From Treponema primitia ZAS-1 (GTDB lineage Bacteria; Spirochaetota; Spirochaetia; Treponematales; Breznakiellaceae), in the NCBI RefSeq assembly GCF_000297095.1, contig NZ_AEEA01000046.1:1-32601 (forward strand): DNA of 32,601 nucleotides, given 5' to 3'. A program made the translations under genes and the position numbers. Below are positions 7,781-16,646 of this stretch, in pieces; positions within the stretch are counted from its first letter, which is position 1, and each line of letters begins with the position of its first letter. A model generated the notes under the pieces. The model was not told the DNA's origin and made no database searches. It saw only the letters and a program-made list of their open reading frames with translations.

Positions 7781-9823
7781 CTAGCGCTCGGACTTTTTTT
7801 CAAACCGGGAGAACAGCATGGTAAAGGTGGCCCGGCCCTGGCTTACGGATCTGAGGGATGTCATAAAACCGAACATTTTCGCCATGGGCGCCAGGGCCTT
7901 CACCTCATCGGAACCAATCTTGGAATCCATGCTCAGGACCTGGCCTCCCCGCTGGGTTATCAGGCTCATCACATCACCCACAAATTCCTTGGGGGAAACG
8001 AGGTCCACCGCCATGATCGGTTCCAGGAGTATGGGCGCCCCTTCCCGGCAGGCTTCGTAGACCCCCCGGTTGGCGCAGGCCTCGTAGGCAAACTCCGTAC
8101 CGGTAAGCTCCGAGTACTCAAGCCCCGTCAGGGTAACCCCCACGTCTATACAGGGATAGCCCAGGACTATGCCGGAAGAAAATGCGCCCCCTACACCCCG
8201 TTCCACCGCTTCGAAGATCTGCTCCGGAACATCCCGCTGTTTAACAGCGTTGGTGTAGCTGTTTCCCGAGCCCGAAGGGAGGGGCTCAACCTTAAAGCGC
8301 AGTGTCGCTGCGTTTTCTTTACCCGCCATAAGTTTGGAGAACTGCTCCTCATGCTCCACCGTCCGGGTAATCGATTCCCGGTAGGTAACCTGGGGGTTCC
8401 CCACCTTTGCGTTGAGGTTGTACTCCTTGATGATCCGGGTAACCAGCACATCCAGGTGGAGTTCCCCCATGCCGGAGATGATCAGCTGCCCCGTCTCCGG
8501 ATTATCCTTGGTGGTAAAAGTAGGGTCCTCCTTGGAGAGGAGACCCAGAATTTCCCGGAGCTTATCCATCTCCGACATGGTCCTGGGTTCAATGGAAACC
8601 GAAATTACCGGCTCGGGGAAATCCATCTTTTCCAGTACCACCGGCCAGCCTTCGCTCCCGATGGTGTCCCCGGTCTGGGCCAGCTTCATGCCGATAATCA
8701 CCCCAATGTCCCCGGCGGAAAGTTCGTCCATGGGCTCGGACTTGTTGGAGTGCATACGGAGTATACGGTTGGCCCGTTCCCGTTTCTTCTTCCCCACATT
8801 GAATATCGCCGTACCGGGCTTGAGCGCCCCGGAATACATGCGCACATAACAGAGGCTCCCCGCCTCCCTATCGTTCTGTATCTTAAAGACCAAGCCCAGG
8901 GGCAGCCCATTGGGATCACAGGGTACCAGCACATCCTCTTCTTTTTTAAGGTGATGCCCCGCCGCAGGGGCAACCTCATCCGGCGCCGGGAGGAAGTCCA
9001 CCACCGCGTCTATCACCGGCTGGACAGCGATATTACGCCGTGAAGCGCCGGCAAACATGGGCAGCAGGGACCGGTTCAGCACCGCCTGCCGAAGCTCCTT
9101 ACGGATAAGTTCCGGTTCAATTTCTTCCCCGGCCAGGTACTTATCGGTAATCCCTTCGGAAAACGCCGAAAGGGTGTCGATAAGCTTTTCCCGCCATTCC
9201 GCGGCCAGGGCAACCCGTTCGTCCGCAATGGGGGAAGGGATGATGGTCTCGCCGTCGGTGGCGGCGTCCCAGCGGAGTTCCCGCATCTCCACCAGGTCGA
9301 TGATCCCCTCAAAGGTACTTTCCTTGCCAATGGGTATCTGGAGGGCCACGGTTTTAGCGCCCAGTTTTGCCTGGACATCCTCCAGGACCTGGAAAAAATC
9401 GGCCCCTACCCTATCCATCTTATTTACATACCCTATGCAGGGCACATTATAGCGCTCCGCTTGGCGCCATACGGTCTCGGTCTGGGGCTCCACCCCCCGG
9501 ACGGCGTCAAAAATCGCCACCGCGCCGTCCAGCACCCGCAGGGAACGTTCCACCTCGGCGGTAAAATCCACGTGCCCCGGGGTATCGATGATGTTTATCT
9601 GAAACTGCTGCCCATTCCGCTTCCAGTAGGTGGTGGTGGCGGCGCTTTGTATGGTAATGCCCCGTTCCTGTTCCTGCTCCATCCAGTCCATGATGGCTTC
9701 GCCGTCATCAACCTCGCCTATCCTATGACTCTTACCGGTATAGTAAAGTATCCGCTCGGTGGTAGTGGTTTTTCCGGCGTCGATATGGGCCATGATGCCG
9801 ATATTACGCATAGTTTTAAGCAT
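7781..9823 (-). CDS. fusA: Elongation factor G paralogue (spdEFG2/mitochondrial EFG2-like)
   Basis: A 680-residue translational GTPase. The G domain has AHIDAGKT (residues 12-19), the switch I stretch QERGITIQSAATT, DTPGH and NKMD. Domains II-V continue to the end, with FVGDVMSLITQRGG and the AKMFGFMTSLRSVSQGRATF segment. Many phrases (RNIGIMAHIDAGKTTTTERILYYTG with VDDGEA, and the DREAG..YVRMYSG segment of domain II) resemble the EFG2 group, which in spirochaetes and mitochondria recycles ribosomes rather than driving translocation; that subgroup is inferred by eye. The ATG is preceded by AGGAG at eight bases. A possible -10 TACAAT lies at 9848-9843 on the minus strand. It stands alone, not beside rpsL/rpsG, which also fits a second EF-G. 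It could still be the main translocase. Confidence 0.92.
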   Translation of the reverse strand: MLKTMRNIGIMAHIDAGKTTTTERILYYTGKSHRIGEVDDGEAIMDWMEQEQERGITIQSAATTTYWKRNGQQFQINIIDTPGHVDFTAEVERSLRVLDGAVAIFDAVRGVEPQTETVWRQAERYNVPCIGYVNKMDRVGADFFQVLEDVQAKLGAKTVALQIPIGKESTFEGIIDLVEMRELRWDAATDGETIIPSPIADERVALAAEWREKLIDTLSAFSEGITDKYLAGEEIEPELIRKELRQAVLNRSLLPMFAGASRRNIAVQPVIDAVVDFLPAPDEVAPAAGHHLKKEEDVLVPCDPNGLPLGLVFKIQNDREAGSLCYVRMYSGALKPGTAIFNVGKKKRERANRILRMHSNKSEPMDELSAGDIGVIIGMKLAQTGDTIGSEGWPVVLEKMDFPEPVISVSIEPRTMSEMDKLREILGLLSKEDPTFTTKDNPETGQLIISGMGELHLDVLVTRIIKEYNLNAKVGNPQVTYRESITRTVEHEEQFSKLMAGKENAATLRFKVEPLPSGSGNSYTNAVKQRDVPEQIFEAVERGVGGAFSSGIVLGYPCIDVGVTLTGLEYSELTGTEFAYEACANRGVYEACREGAPILLEPIMAVDLVSPKEFVGDVMSLITQRGGQVLSMDSKIGSDEVKALAPMAKMFGFMTSLRSVSQGRATFTMLFSRFEKKSER

Positions 9824-9915
9824 GGGAACAACTCCTGTGTATATTGTACCCTAATAGCGTAAGGGAAGCTACTCCGTATTTTCAATCGGGTCGTATGTTT
9901 TTTTTAATTGATACC

Positions 9916-9944
9916 TTGCCTTTTGACAAAACTAGTCCTATACT
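9916..9944 (+). promoter_or_regulatory. Promoter of the carbohydrate operon
   Basis: TTGCCT (9916-9921), a 17-base spacer and TATACT (9939-9944) make a good sigma-70 promoter, with transcription starting near 9951. A second -35-like TTGACA at 9923-9928 has no -10 at the right distance. The leader to the ATG at 9971 is about 20 bases and contains AGGAGG. Confidence 0.65.
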
Positions 9945-9970
9945 GAATCAATAATTTATGAGGAGGTCTT

Positions 9971-11269
9971 ATGAAAAAGACAATTTTGGCAATTTTTATC
10001 GCCGCAGTGATGGTTTTATCCGCCTGTCAGGGTAAATCATCGGCTTCCGGTGGAGGCAGCGGCAAGGTTACCCTGGAACTGATGCATTTCCAGACCATCG
10101 AAACGATTGCGGAAAGCACCGAAGTCAAGGGATATCATGCAATGAAGGACAAATACATTGCTGAACACCCGGATATCAAGGTCAACGAGTCCATACTGCA
10201 GCAGATTGACTATCAGACCAAGATAATGGCCCTGGCAGCGGCGGATGAAATGCCGGATATCTTCTTTACCAAAGGATCCTGGGTACAAAACTTCTATGAC
10301 AATAACCTAATGGCGGATCTTACCGGAAAAATCAATCCCGCCGATTATCGTGACGGAGTTTTCCTTCCCGTTACCCGGAATGGTAAAATATACGGCAGCC
10401 CCATACAGTTGGTTATGACCTCCCTGATATTCTACAATGAAAAAATGTTCAATGATATCGGATATGATCATTTCCCCACCACTTGGGATGAACTGGTGGA
10501 CGCCAATACTAAGTTCAAGGCCAAGGGCATGACCACCATCGCCCTGGGTAATAAGGACCGGTGGCCCTACGAATCCTGTATCCTTTCCGCCCTGGGGGAT
10601 CGCTTCACCGGCAATGACTGGACCCAGTCCATCATCCTCAACGATGGCAAGGCCAAATTCACGGATCCGGCATTCGTAACCGCCCTGCGGTACAGCCAGC
10701 AAATGGCCTCCATGTTCAATGTCAACTTTAATGAGATTAACAATAACCAGGCGGACGCCCTTTACTGCACCGGAAAGGCCGCTTCCACCATAGAGGGTAT
10801 GTGGGCTATTTCGTACATTTTGCAGAATGCGGATCCCGATGTGCTCGCCAATACCAAGATCGCCATACTCCCCTCCGTTCCCGGTCAAAAGGGCGCGGTT
10901 AACGCCACTTCCGGCGGTGCGGGATGGGCCCAGAGCATTAATGCCAAGCTTACCGGGGCCAAGCTTGATGCGGCCATCGAGTACATGAAACAGACCACCG
11001 GTACCGAATACAGCCAGTTTATCATGGACGATTCCGGTCTTTTAGGGCCCATTGACGTTCCCGTAAAGGGCAAGTCATCCCTGCCGGCCCTATCCCAGTT
11101 CTATCTTGACTTTACCGGTACCCTTAGCTATGTTCCCGTCTACGATATCCTTATGGATGGCGCCGTTATTGATGTGATGAACTCCAAGCTTCAGGAACTG
11201 TTAGCAGGAACCGCTACTCCCGAAGCCGTCGCTGCCGCTATCCAGGCAGAGCAGGACAAGATTCAATAA
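9971..11269 (+). CDS. ABC transporter sugar-binding lipoprotein (family 1)
   Basis: A 432-residue extracellular solute-binding protein that would capture an oligosaccharide or glycoside at the membrane surface. The signal peptide ends in the lipobox L16-SA-C19, so the mature protein is lipid-anchored. The fold signatures of the MalE/UgpB type are visible: a VTLELMHFQ first strand, DIFFTKGSW, GSPIQLVMTSLIFYNEKMF, and PTTWDELVDA in the first lobe. The start follows a perfect AGGAGG four bases upstream. It is the first gene of an operon with two permeases and five enzymes. The substrate cannot be read from the sequence; the GH2 enzyme downstream suggests a beta-mannoside or related glycoside. 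Confidence 0.92.
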   Translation: MKKTILAIFIAAVMVLSACQGKSSASGGGSGKVTLELMHFQTIETIAESTEVKGYHAMKDKYIAEHPDIKVNESILQQIDYQTKIMALAAADEMPDIFFTKGSWVQNFYDNNLMADLTGKINPADYRDGVFLPVTRNGKIYGSPIQLVMTSLIFYNEKMFNDIGYDHFPTTWDELVDANTKFKAKGMTTIALGNKDRWPYESCILSALGDRFTGNDWTQSIILNDGKAKFTDPAFVTALRYSQQMASMFNVNFNEINNNQADALYCTGKAASTIEGMWAISYILQNADPDVLANTKIAILPSVPGQKGAVNATSGGAGWAQSINAKLTGAKLDAAIEYMKQTTGTEYSQFIMDDSGLLGPIDVPVKGKSSLPALSQFYLDFTGTLSYVPVYDILMDGAVIDVMNSKLQELLAGTATPEAVAAAIQAEQDKIQ

Positions 11270-11292
11270 TACGAATTCGTTTATTCAATATT

Positions 11293-11331
11293 TGATACGT
11301 GTATTTCCCCCCTCGGGAAATACACGTATTA
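11293..11331 (+). terminator. Strong hairpin between binding protein and permease genes
   Basis: ATACGTGTATTTCCC (11295-11309) pairs perfectly with GGGAAATACACGTAT (11315-11329) around a five-base loop; a G:U and a T:A pair extend it to 17 bp. No long T tract follows. It is best read as an attenuating or RNA-stabilising stem that keeps the binding protein in excess over the permeases, as known for malE-malF type operons. Confidence 0.7.
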
Positions 11332-11362
11332 TTCAAATTTGTAAATACAGGGAGGTATGGCG

Positions 11363-12259
11363 GTGAAATATCGGACCGGCCCGTCCAAGATTGTTATGGC
11401 GGCATATCTGCTGCCCAGCTTGATACTTTTCTTATTTGTGGTTATAGCGCCCATTTTTGCGGCTGGTTATTTCAGTACCTTTAGATGGCCCGGGGGGAAA
11501 AAGATGAGCCCCGTTGGCATTCAAAACTATATTGATATGCTGCACGATTCCATCTTCTGGCATTCCTTTGGGAATAACCTGTATATCACGGTGTTTTGTC
11601 TCATAGGGCAGATAGGCTTTGCCTTTCTCTTTGCCTGTCTTCTCAATACCAAGGGGCTTAAAGCCAAGGGCTTCCACCGGGTTGTCAGTTATTTTCCGGT
11701 AACCCTTTCCGCCGTCGTTGTAGGGTTTACCTGGACCATGATCTACGATTACAGCTATGGGATACTGAATTTCCTATTAAAGCTAATCCATCGGGAAGAC
11801 CTTGTACGCGGATGGCTGTCTGAAACCTCGACCATCATGGCCGTGGTCAGCATTCCCCTGATTTGGCAATATATCGGTCTGTATCTGGTTATTATCCTTG
11901 CGGCCATGACCTCCATTTCCTCCGAAGTTTTAGAGATGGCTGAAATTGACGGCGCCAACGGGTTTCAAAAGGCGGTCCATATCATTTTGCCCCTCATACG
12001 GGGAACCCTTATTATCAGTGTCATGCTCTGTATATCCGGTAATATGCGTGTTTTCGATCATATTTATGCGATGACCCGGGGCGGGCCGGGGTATGCGTCA
12101 AGCGTTATGGCCCAGTACGCGTATAATGTTTCCTTTATGCAAATGAATATGGGGTATGGGTCCACCCTCAGTATTGGCATCCTGGTTATCAGCACCGCCC
12201 TGGTGGCTGCATCCCGGGCTCTTTTAACCTGGCTTAGTAGAAAGGGGGCTGTAGAATGA
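11363..12259 (+). CDS. ABC sugar transporter permease (MalF/UgpA type)
   Basis: A 298-residue inner-membrane subunit with about six transmembrane helices, beginning IVMAAYLLPSLILFLFVVIAP. The EAA loop that contacts the ATPase reads EMAEIDGANGFQKAVHIILP. The GTG at 11363 is chosen because GGAGG (11351-11355) lies seven bases before it; the ATG at 11357 would leave only one base. The stop codon overlaps the next ATG (ATGA at 12256-12259), so the second permease is translationally coupled. It works with the upstream binding protein. No ATPase gene is present in the window, so a shared MsmX/UgpC-like ATPase elsewhere is inferred. Confidence 0.92.
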   Translation: MKYRTGPSKIVMAAYLLPSLILFLFVVIAPIFAAGYFSTFRWPGGKKMSPVGIQNYIDMLHDSIFWHSFGNNLYITVFCLIGQIGFAFLFACLLNTKGLKAKGFHRVVSYFPVTLSAVVVGFTWTMIYDYSYGILNFLLKLIHREDLVRGWLSETSTIMAVVSIPLIWQYIGLYLVIILAAMTSISSEVLEMAEIDGANGFQKAVHIILPLIRGTLIISVMLCISGNMRVFDHIYAMTRGGPGYASSVMAQYAYNVSFMQMNMGYGSTLSIGILVISTALVAASRALLTWLSRKGAVE

Positions 12260-13135
12260 GTACTACCATTGGTTTAGAAAAAAAGCGGACGAAAAAAGGA
12301 GCGTAGTTCTCCGGCCGGAATAATAGGAAAGATTGTTTCCAATGTTATTATGATCGCCTTTTCTATTACCTGTATTTATCCGGTCTTCTGGATGTTCTAT
12401 TCTTCCCTCAAGACAACCCGGGATTTCGAGTCCAATATCATCGGACTGCCCAAGGCCATACAATTCACCAATTATACGTACATCCTAACCAGCAGTAAAA
12501 TTGGGTATTATTTCCTAAACACGGTCCGTAATACGGCGATCGCCCTTATTTTTATTATCCTCTTTGGCTTTATTAACGGTTATTTCATCTCCCGGTTTCG
12601 GTTTCGCGGCCGCAAGCTCCTGTATACCCTCTACATGCTTGGTATGCTGGTTCCCATCCACGCCCTGCTGATTCCCATCTACATCCTGTTCAGCAAGACC
12701 GGTCTTACCGACAGCTGGTATACCGTGGCGCTGCCGAATATCGCCTTTAACCTACCGACCTCCATTTTTTTAATAGAAAGTTATATCGGTACGGTACCCA
12801 GGGAAATAGAAGAGGCGGCGACCATTGACGGGGCAAGTTTCTCCCGTACCCTGTTTACCATTATTTTTCCCTTAGTTACCCCAATCCTGGTTACTGCGGG
12901 AATAATTGCTTTCTTCAGTTGTTGGAACGAATTCAGTTTTTCCCTGGTATTGCTGAAAAACCAGAATCTGTTCACCCTGCCCTTAGGTCTGACCATGTTT
13001 AAAGGCATTTATCAAGCCGATTATCCCAGGATGATGACCACCATGGTTATTGCCATGGTACCAGCGCTGATAATTTATTTTTCCTGTTCCAGACAGATCA
13101 TCAGGGGCATGATGTCCGGTGCAATTAAGGGATAG
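12256..13135 (+). CDS. ABC sugar transporter permease (MalG/UgpE type), apparent frameshift near the start
   Basis: The partner permease, with EEAATIDGASFSRTLFTIIFP as its EAA loop. Its body is open from the segment KERSSPAGIIGKIVSNVIM to the stop at 13135. The coupled ATG at 12256 reads MSTTIGLEKKRTKKGA and stops at 12304. The missing frame joins smoothly if one A is dropped from the six-A run at 12292-12297, giving RTKKERSSPAGIIGK. No ATG, GTG or TTG exists in the body frame before the ATG at 12350, which lies inside the first membrane helix and has no ribosome binding site. Options are a sequencing or assembly error, programmed slippage at the A runs (7 at 12278-12284, 6 at 12292-12297), or a real mutation. 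Everything downstream looks intact, which argues for a functional product. Confidence 0.85.
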
Positions 13136-13152
13136 GGTAAAAGGAGAATCCT

Positions 13153-15693
13153 ATGATATTGAAGCTTAGGGATCACTGGAAATTGTTGTACCGGGATTTG
13201 TCGGTCGGGACAGAACGGGCATTGGATATTCTGGAAGCGGAAGACTATATTGATGCGGGTTCTCTACCCTGTGATGTGCACATGCCCCTTATTAAAGCGG
13301 GGGTCATAAAGGATCCGGTGGCAGCCGATTACTGTTACGACAGCGAATGGATAGAACGGAAATCCTGGTGGTTTCGCCGGGATTTTACGGTATCCGATGC
13401 GGATCTGTCCTGCCGGAACGCACGGCTGGTGCTGGAAAGCCTCGATCTGTTTGCCGACATTTTTATTAACGGCAGGCATATAGGGACCCACGAAAGCGCC
13501 CACTTCCCCTTTACCACGGAACTTAAGGATTGGCTGCGAAAGGGGGAGAACACCCTGCTGGTTCGTCTTACCGCCGGGCCTGAACGTATTGCTAAAGAAG
13601 ATTACGACTACCTGGCAGATCATGTCTGTACGGAGTATGAGCTTGGCAGAGGAGACCGGGGTGAAAAAATCCGCTCTTCCCTGCGTAAGCCCCAGTATGT
13701 CTACGGCTGGGATTGGGGGCCGCGGATTGCCACCATTGGGATCATGAAGGATGCCCGAATAGAATTCCTGGGCGATGTGGCTGTTACCAGGGTACAACCG
13801 GTTACCCTTGAAACGGGGAAGGACGCGAAGCTGCGTTTTGAAATTGAATTTGAAAGCCTGCTGCCCATCTCCACCCAGGAGGCGGAGATCCTGTTGGAGC
13901 TCAAATTCGAAGGCGCCACGGTCCTCACCAAAACAACCGGTATTCTGGCAGTCTCGGGTATAAACTACGTGGATTTTGACGCGATCATTTCCAATGCAAA
14001 ACTATGGTGGCCCAACGGTGCGGGAGCTCAACCCCTGTACACGGTGGAAGTTACGGTAAAAACCGCCGCCCATACCCATAAGGCCGATCCGGTGCGTTTT
14101 GGTATACGCACGGTGGCCCTCAATCTGGAAAAATACAGCGATAACGATCGCCGCTTTGCCCTGCGGGTTAACGGCGTTGATATCTATTCTAAGGGCGGCG
14201 ACTGGATTCCTGCGGACTCCCTCTATGCCCGGGTTACCCCTGAAAAATACGAAACCCTTGTCCGTGAAGCCCGGGACTGTAACTTCAATATGCTCCGGGT
14301 CTGGGGCGGCGGTATCTATGAACGGGATGAGTTTTATGATTACTGCGATGAGTACGGTATACTCCTGTGGCATGACTTTATGTTTGCCTGCGCCATGTTT
14401 CCGGATGATAAGGAATCTTTCCGGAACCTGGTAGCCAAGGAAATCGACTATCAGACAAAACGGCTGCGGCGCCATCCCTGCATAGGCCTCTGGTGTGGTA
14501 ATAACGAAAATCAGTGGCTCTTTGAGGAATACTTCGGTTCGGATCGTACGCATTTAACCAGCGGCGGGCTGCATATCTACAACGAAATAATTCCCGCAAT
14601 TACCCGTACCAATTGTCCCGAGATTCCCTATTGGCGGTCCTCCCCCTACGGCGGGAAGCTGCCCAATGATAATGAGGTAGGCGATCGCCACCACTGGCGG
14701 GAGTGTACCATGAGCGACAAAATGGAAGACCGCATTAGCCCCGAGTCCTATGATACCGTTAGTTCCCGTTTTGTGTCGGAATACGGATATATCGGTCCAT
14801 GCTCGGAGGCAACCATCAGCAAATATTATGACGGCAAGCCGGTTGTACGGAACGATAAAATCTGGAATCTTCACAACAACACCTTTGAAAAGGAGACGGT
14901 CTCCGAGGGCATCCGCAAACATTACACGAATCCCGATAACCTGACCCTGAAGGACTATCTGCAATACGCACGGTTAGTACAGGGACTCATGTACAATTAC
15001 TCACTTGAAGCAATCCGATTCTATCCCCGTAATGACGGTTCCCTGTTTTGGATGTATAACGATACCTGGGGCGAAGTCGGCTGGACCATTATTGATTACT
15101 ACCTGGATCGCAAGCCCTCCTATTACTATGTCAAACGGGCCTTTGCGCCCATCAAATTTGTTCTTCGCGCTCCGGGTGATAAGAAAACGGTCCGGGTAAT
15201 GGGTATCAATGATACTCCGGCGGAACAGACCGTGGAAGTGGAATACGGCTATGCGGGTTTTGACGGCAAGTACGATACCGCAAAAACTTCCATCACCCTG
15301 CCGGCCTTCAGTAAGGGCATGGTCCACGAATTCGCCGTACCCAAAGCCGATTTGACCCGGGGCCTTGTATTTGTCCGTGGAGGAAGCGCCCATCCGGCAA
15401 TTCTGCGTACCGGGCCGTTCCGGGAATACCAAAAAGCCGAAAGCACCGTTTCTGTGGTGAGTATTGATACTGTGGGAAAGGATTACCGGGTTACATTAAA
15501 AAGTTCCGGTTACAGCCACGCCGTATCCCTTGGCCTTCCGGCGGACATCCACTTGGATGATGATTATTTTGACATGCTGCCCGGAGATACGCGCATCCTT
15601 ACGGTCAGGGATGGAGTAGGAAGGGTGGAGAAATCCAGCGTCAAACCGGTATACCTCGTCCCGGGACAGGATTGGCAAACCGGCAGGTCCTAA
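13153..15693 (+). CDS. Glycoside hydrolase family 2, beta-mannosidase-like
   Basis: An 846-residue cytoplasmic enzyme without signal peptide that should release a non-reducing sugar, most likely beta-mannose, from an imported glycoside. The N-terminal jelly-roll domain shows ERKSWWFRRDF and VLESLDLFADIFINGRHIG. The barrel shows NMLRVWGGGIYERDEFYDYC, HPCIGLWCGNNE452N with the acid/base Glu, and RFVSE543YGYIG with the probable nucleophile. Length and motif order match bacterial beta-mannosidases, but GH2 also includes glucosaminidases and galactosidases, so the sugar is uncertain. AGGAG lies six bases before the ATG and 17 bases separate it from the permease. Its location inside the cell implies that intact short glycosides are transported. 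Confidence 0.88.
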   Translation: MILKLRDHWKLLYRDLSVGTERALDILEAEDYIDAGSLPCDVHMPLIKAGVIKDPVAADYCYDSEWIERKSWWFRRDFTVSDADLSCRNARLVLESLDLFADIFINGRHIGTHESAHFPFTTELKDWLRKGENTLLVRLTAGPERIAKEDYDYLADHVCTEYELGRGDRGEKIRSSLRKPQYVYGWDWGPRIATIGIMKDARIEFLGDVAVTRVQPVTLETGKDAKLRFEIEFESLLPISTQEAEILLELKFEGATVLTKTTGILAVSGINYVDFDAIISNAKLWWPNGAGAQPLYTVEVTVKTAAHTHKADPVRFGIRTVALNLEKYSDNDRRFALRVNGVDIYSKGGDWIPADSLYARVTPEKYETLVREARDCNFNMLRVWGGGIYERDEFYDYCDEYGILLWHDFMFACAMFPDDKESFRNLVAKEIDYQTKRLRRHPCIGLWCGNNENQWLFEEYFGSDRTHLTSGGLHIYNEIIPAITRTNCPEIPYWRSSPYGGKLPNDNEVGDRHHWRECTMSDKMEDRISPESYDTVSSRFVSEYGYIGPCSEATISKYYDGKPVVRNDKIWNLHNNTFEKETVSEGIRKHYTNPDNLTLKDYLQYARLVQGLMYNYSLEAIRFYPRNDGSLFWMYNDTWGEVGWTIIDYYLDRKPSYYYVKRAFAPIKFVLRAPGDKKTVRVMGINDTPAEQTVEVEYGYAGFDGKYDTAKTSITLPAFSKGMVHEFAVPKADLTRGLVFVRGGSAHPAILRTGPFREYQKAESTVSVVSIDTVGKDYRVTLKSSGYSHAVSLGLPADIHLDDDYFDMLPGDTRILTVRDGVGRVEKSSVKPVYLVPGQDWQTGRS

Positions 15694-15747
15694 AGAACTG
15701 CCATAATAATTTTTACACATCACAAAGGACATGAAGGAGGGTATCGT

Positions 15748-16587
15748 ATGTACAAAGGATTTTCAGCCGGACTTCTGGGTTTTGGTAACCGAACACTAAA
15801 AGAAGATATTCCACTGGCTGCAAAATACGGCTATGCCGGTATCAATTTTGATATCGTCAAGGAAGCGCAAAATGACCCCGGAGAAATCAAGGCGCTTTTG
15901 GATACGCACAAACTTGTATCCGGCGGATTTGGACTGCCGGTGGATTACCGGAATTCCCCTGAAATCTTTGAAGAGGGTATAAAAAAGCTGCCCGCCTATT
16001 GCGAATTTGCCCGTAAGACCGGAAGTAATCGCTGTATTACCTGGATTATCCCCTGGAGTGATACCCTGGACTACAAAGCCAATTTTGAACTCCATAAAAC
16101 AAGGCTGACCCGGGTGGCAAAGATACTGGAGGAGTACGGTATCCGTTTTGGTATTGAATTTGTCGGCCCGCCGGCGGAACGCAAGGGAAAAAAATACGGG
16201 TTTATCCATAACCTGGATACCTTAATGGAGTTATTACAGGCCATAGGGACTTCCAATCTGGGAATCCTCATGGATGCCTGGCATTGGGATCTGGCGGGAC
16301 AAACCTATGGGGATTTCAAAAAGATCCCCGGTAATGAATGGGTTGTCATGGCCCATATCAACGATGCGCCCAAGGGTATACCGGCGGAGGAACAACAGGA
16401 TCTCAGCCGGGAGCTGCCCGGCGCCACGGGGATTATCAAGATTGCCGACTTTATGAAGGGGCTGCTTGATCTAAAATATGACGGCCCCGTGTACGTAGAA
16501 CCTTTTAACGAACCCCTTAAGGCAATGGATTTTGAAAATGCGGTTAAAACCGCCAAAGCGGCAATGGATACGGTGTGGCCTAAATAG
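15748..16587 (+). CDS. Sugar phosphate isomerase/epimerase family protein (xylose-isomerase-like TIM barrel)
   Basis: A 279-residue cytoplasmic TIM-barrel protein of the AP-endonuclease-2/IolE-IolI type. Candidate metal ligands fall in the usual order: Glu in FGIEFVGP, Asp and His in ILMDAWHWD, His in VMAHINDAP and Glu in PVYVEPFNE. Members epimerise or isomerise free or keto sugars and inositols with a divalent metal. AAGGAGG lies seven bases before the ATG. It sits between the GH2 gene and a dehydrogenase, consistent with epimerisation of a keto sugar or keto glycoside made by the neighbouring oxidoreductases. The exact substrate is unknown. Confidence 0.85.
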   Translation: MYKGFSAGLLGFGNRTLKEDIPLAAKYGYAGINFDIVKEAQNDPGEIKALLDTHKLVSGGFGLPVDYRNSPEIFEEGIKKLPAYCEFARKTGSNRCITWIIPWSDTLDYKANFELHKTRLTRVAKILEEYGIRFGIEFVGPPAERKGKKYGFIHNLDTLMELLQAIGTSNLGILMDAWHWDLAGQTYGDFKKIPGNEWVVMAHINDAPKGIPAEEQQDLSRELPGATGIIKIADFMKGLLDLKYDGPVYVEPFNEPLKAMDFENAVKTAKAAMDTVWPK

Positions 16588-16646
16588 CGTCTAATAGCGG
16601 TTCATAGGGAATCGCCCAATGTTTTAAACTATCATGAGGAGTTTGT

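Noticed and set aside
7777..7801. Terminator between the histidine kinase and fusA
   Set aside because: A short CCG...CGG stem and a T tract exist, but the stem is only three pairs and lies inside the fusA 3' coding end; not convincing.
7763..9043. 426-residue open frame on the plus strand opposite fusA
   Set aside because: Antisense shadow of a highly conserved EF-G gene; no ribosome site, and the composition is rich in Gly, His and Pro as in reversed GC-rich coding DNA.
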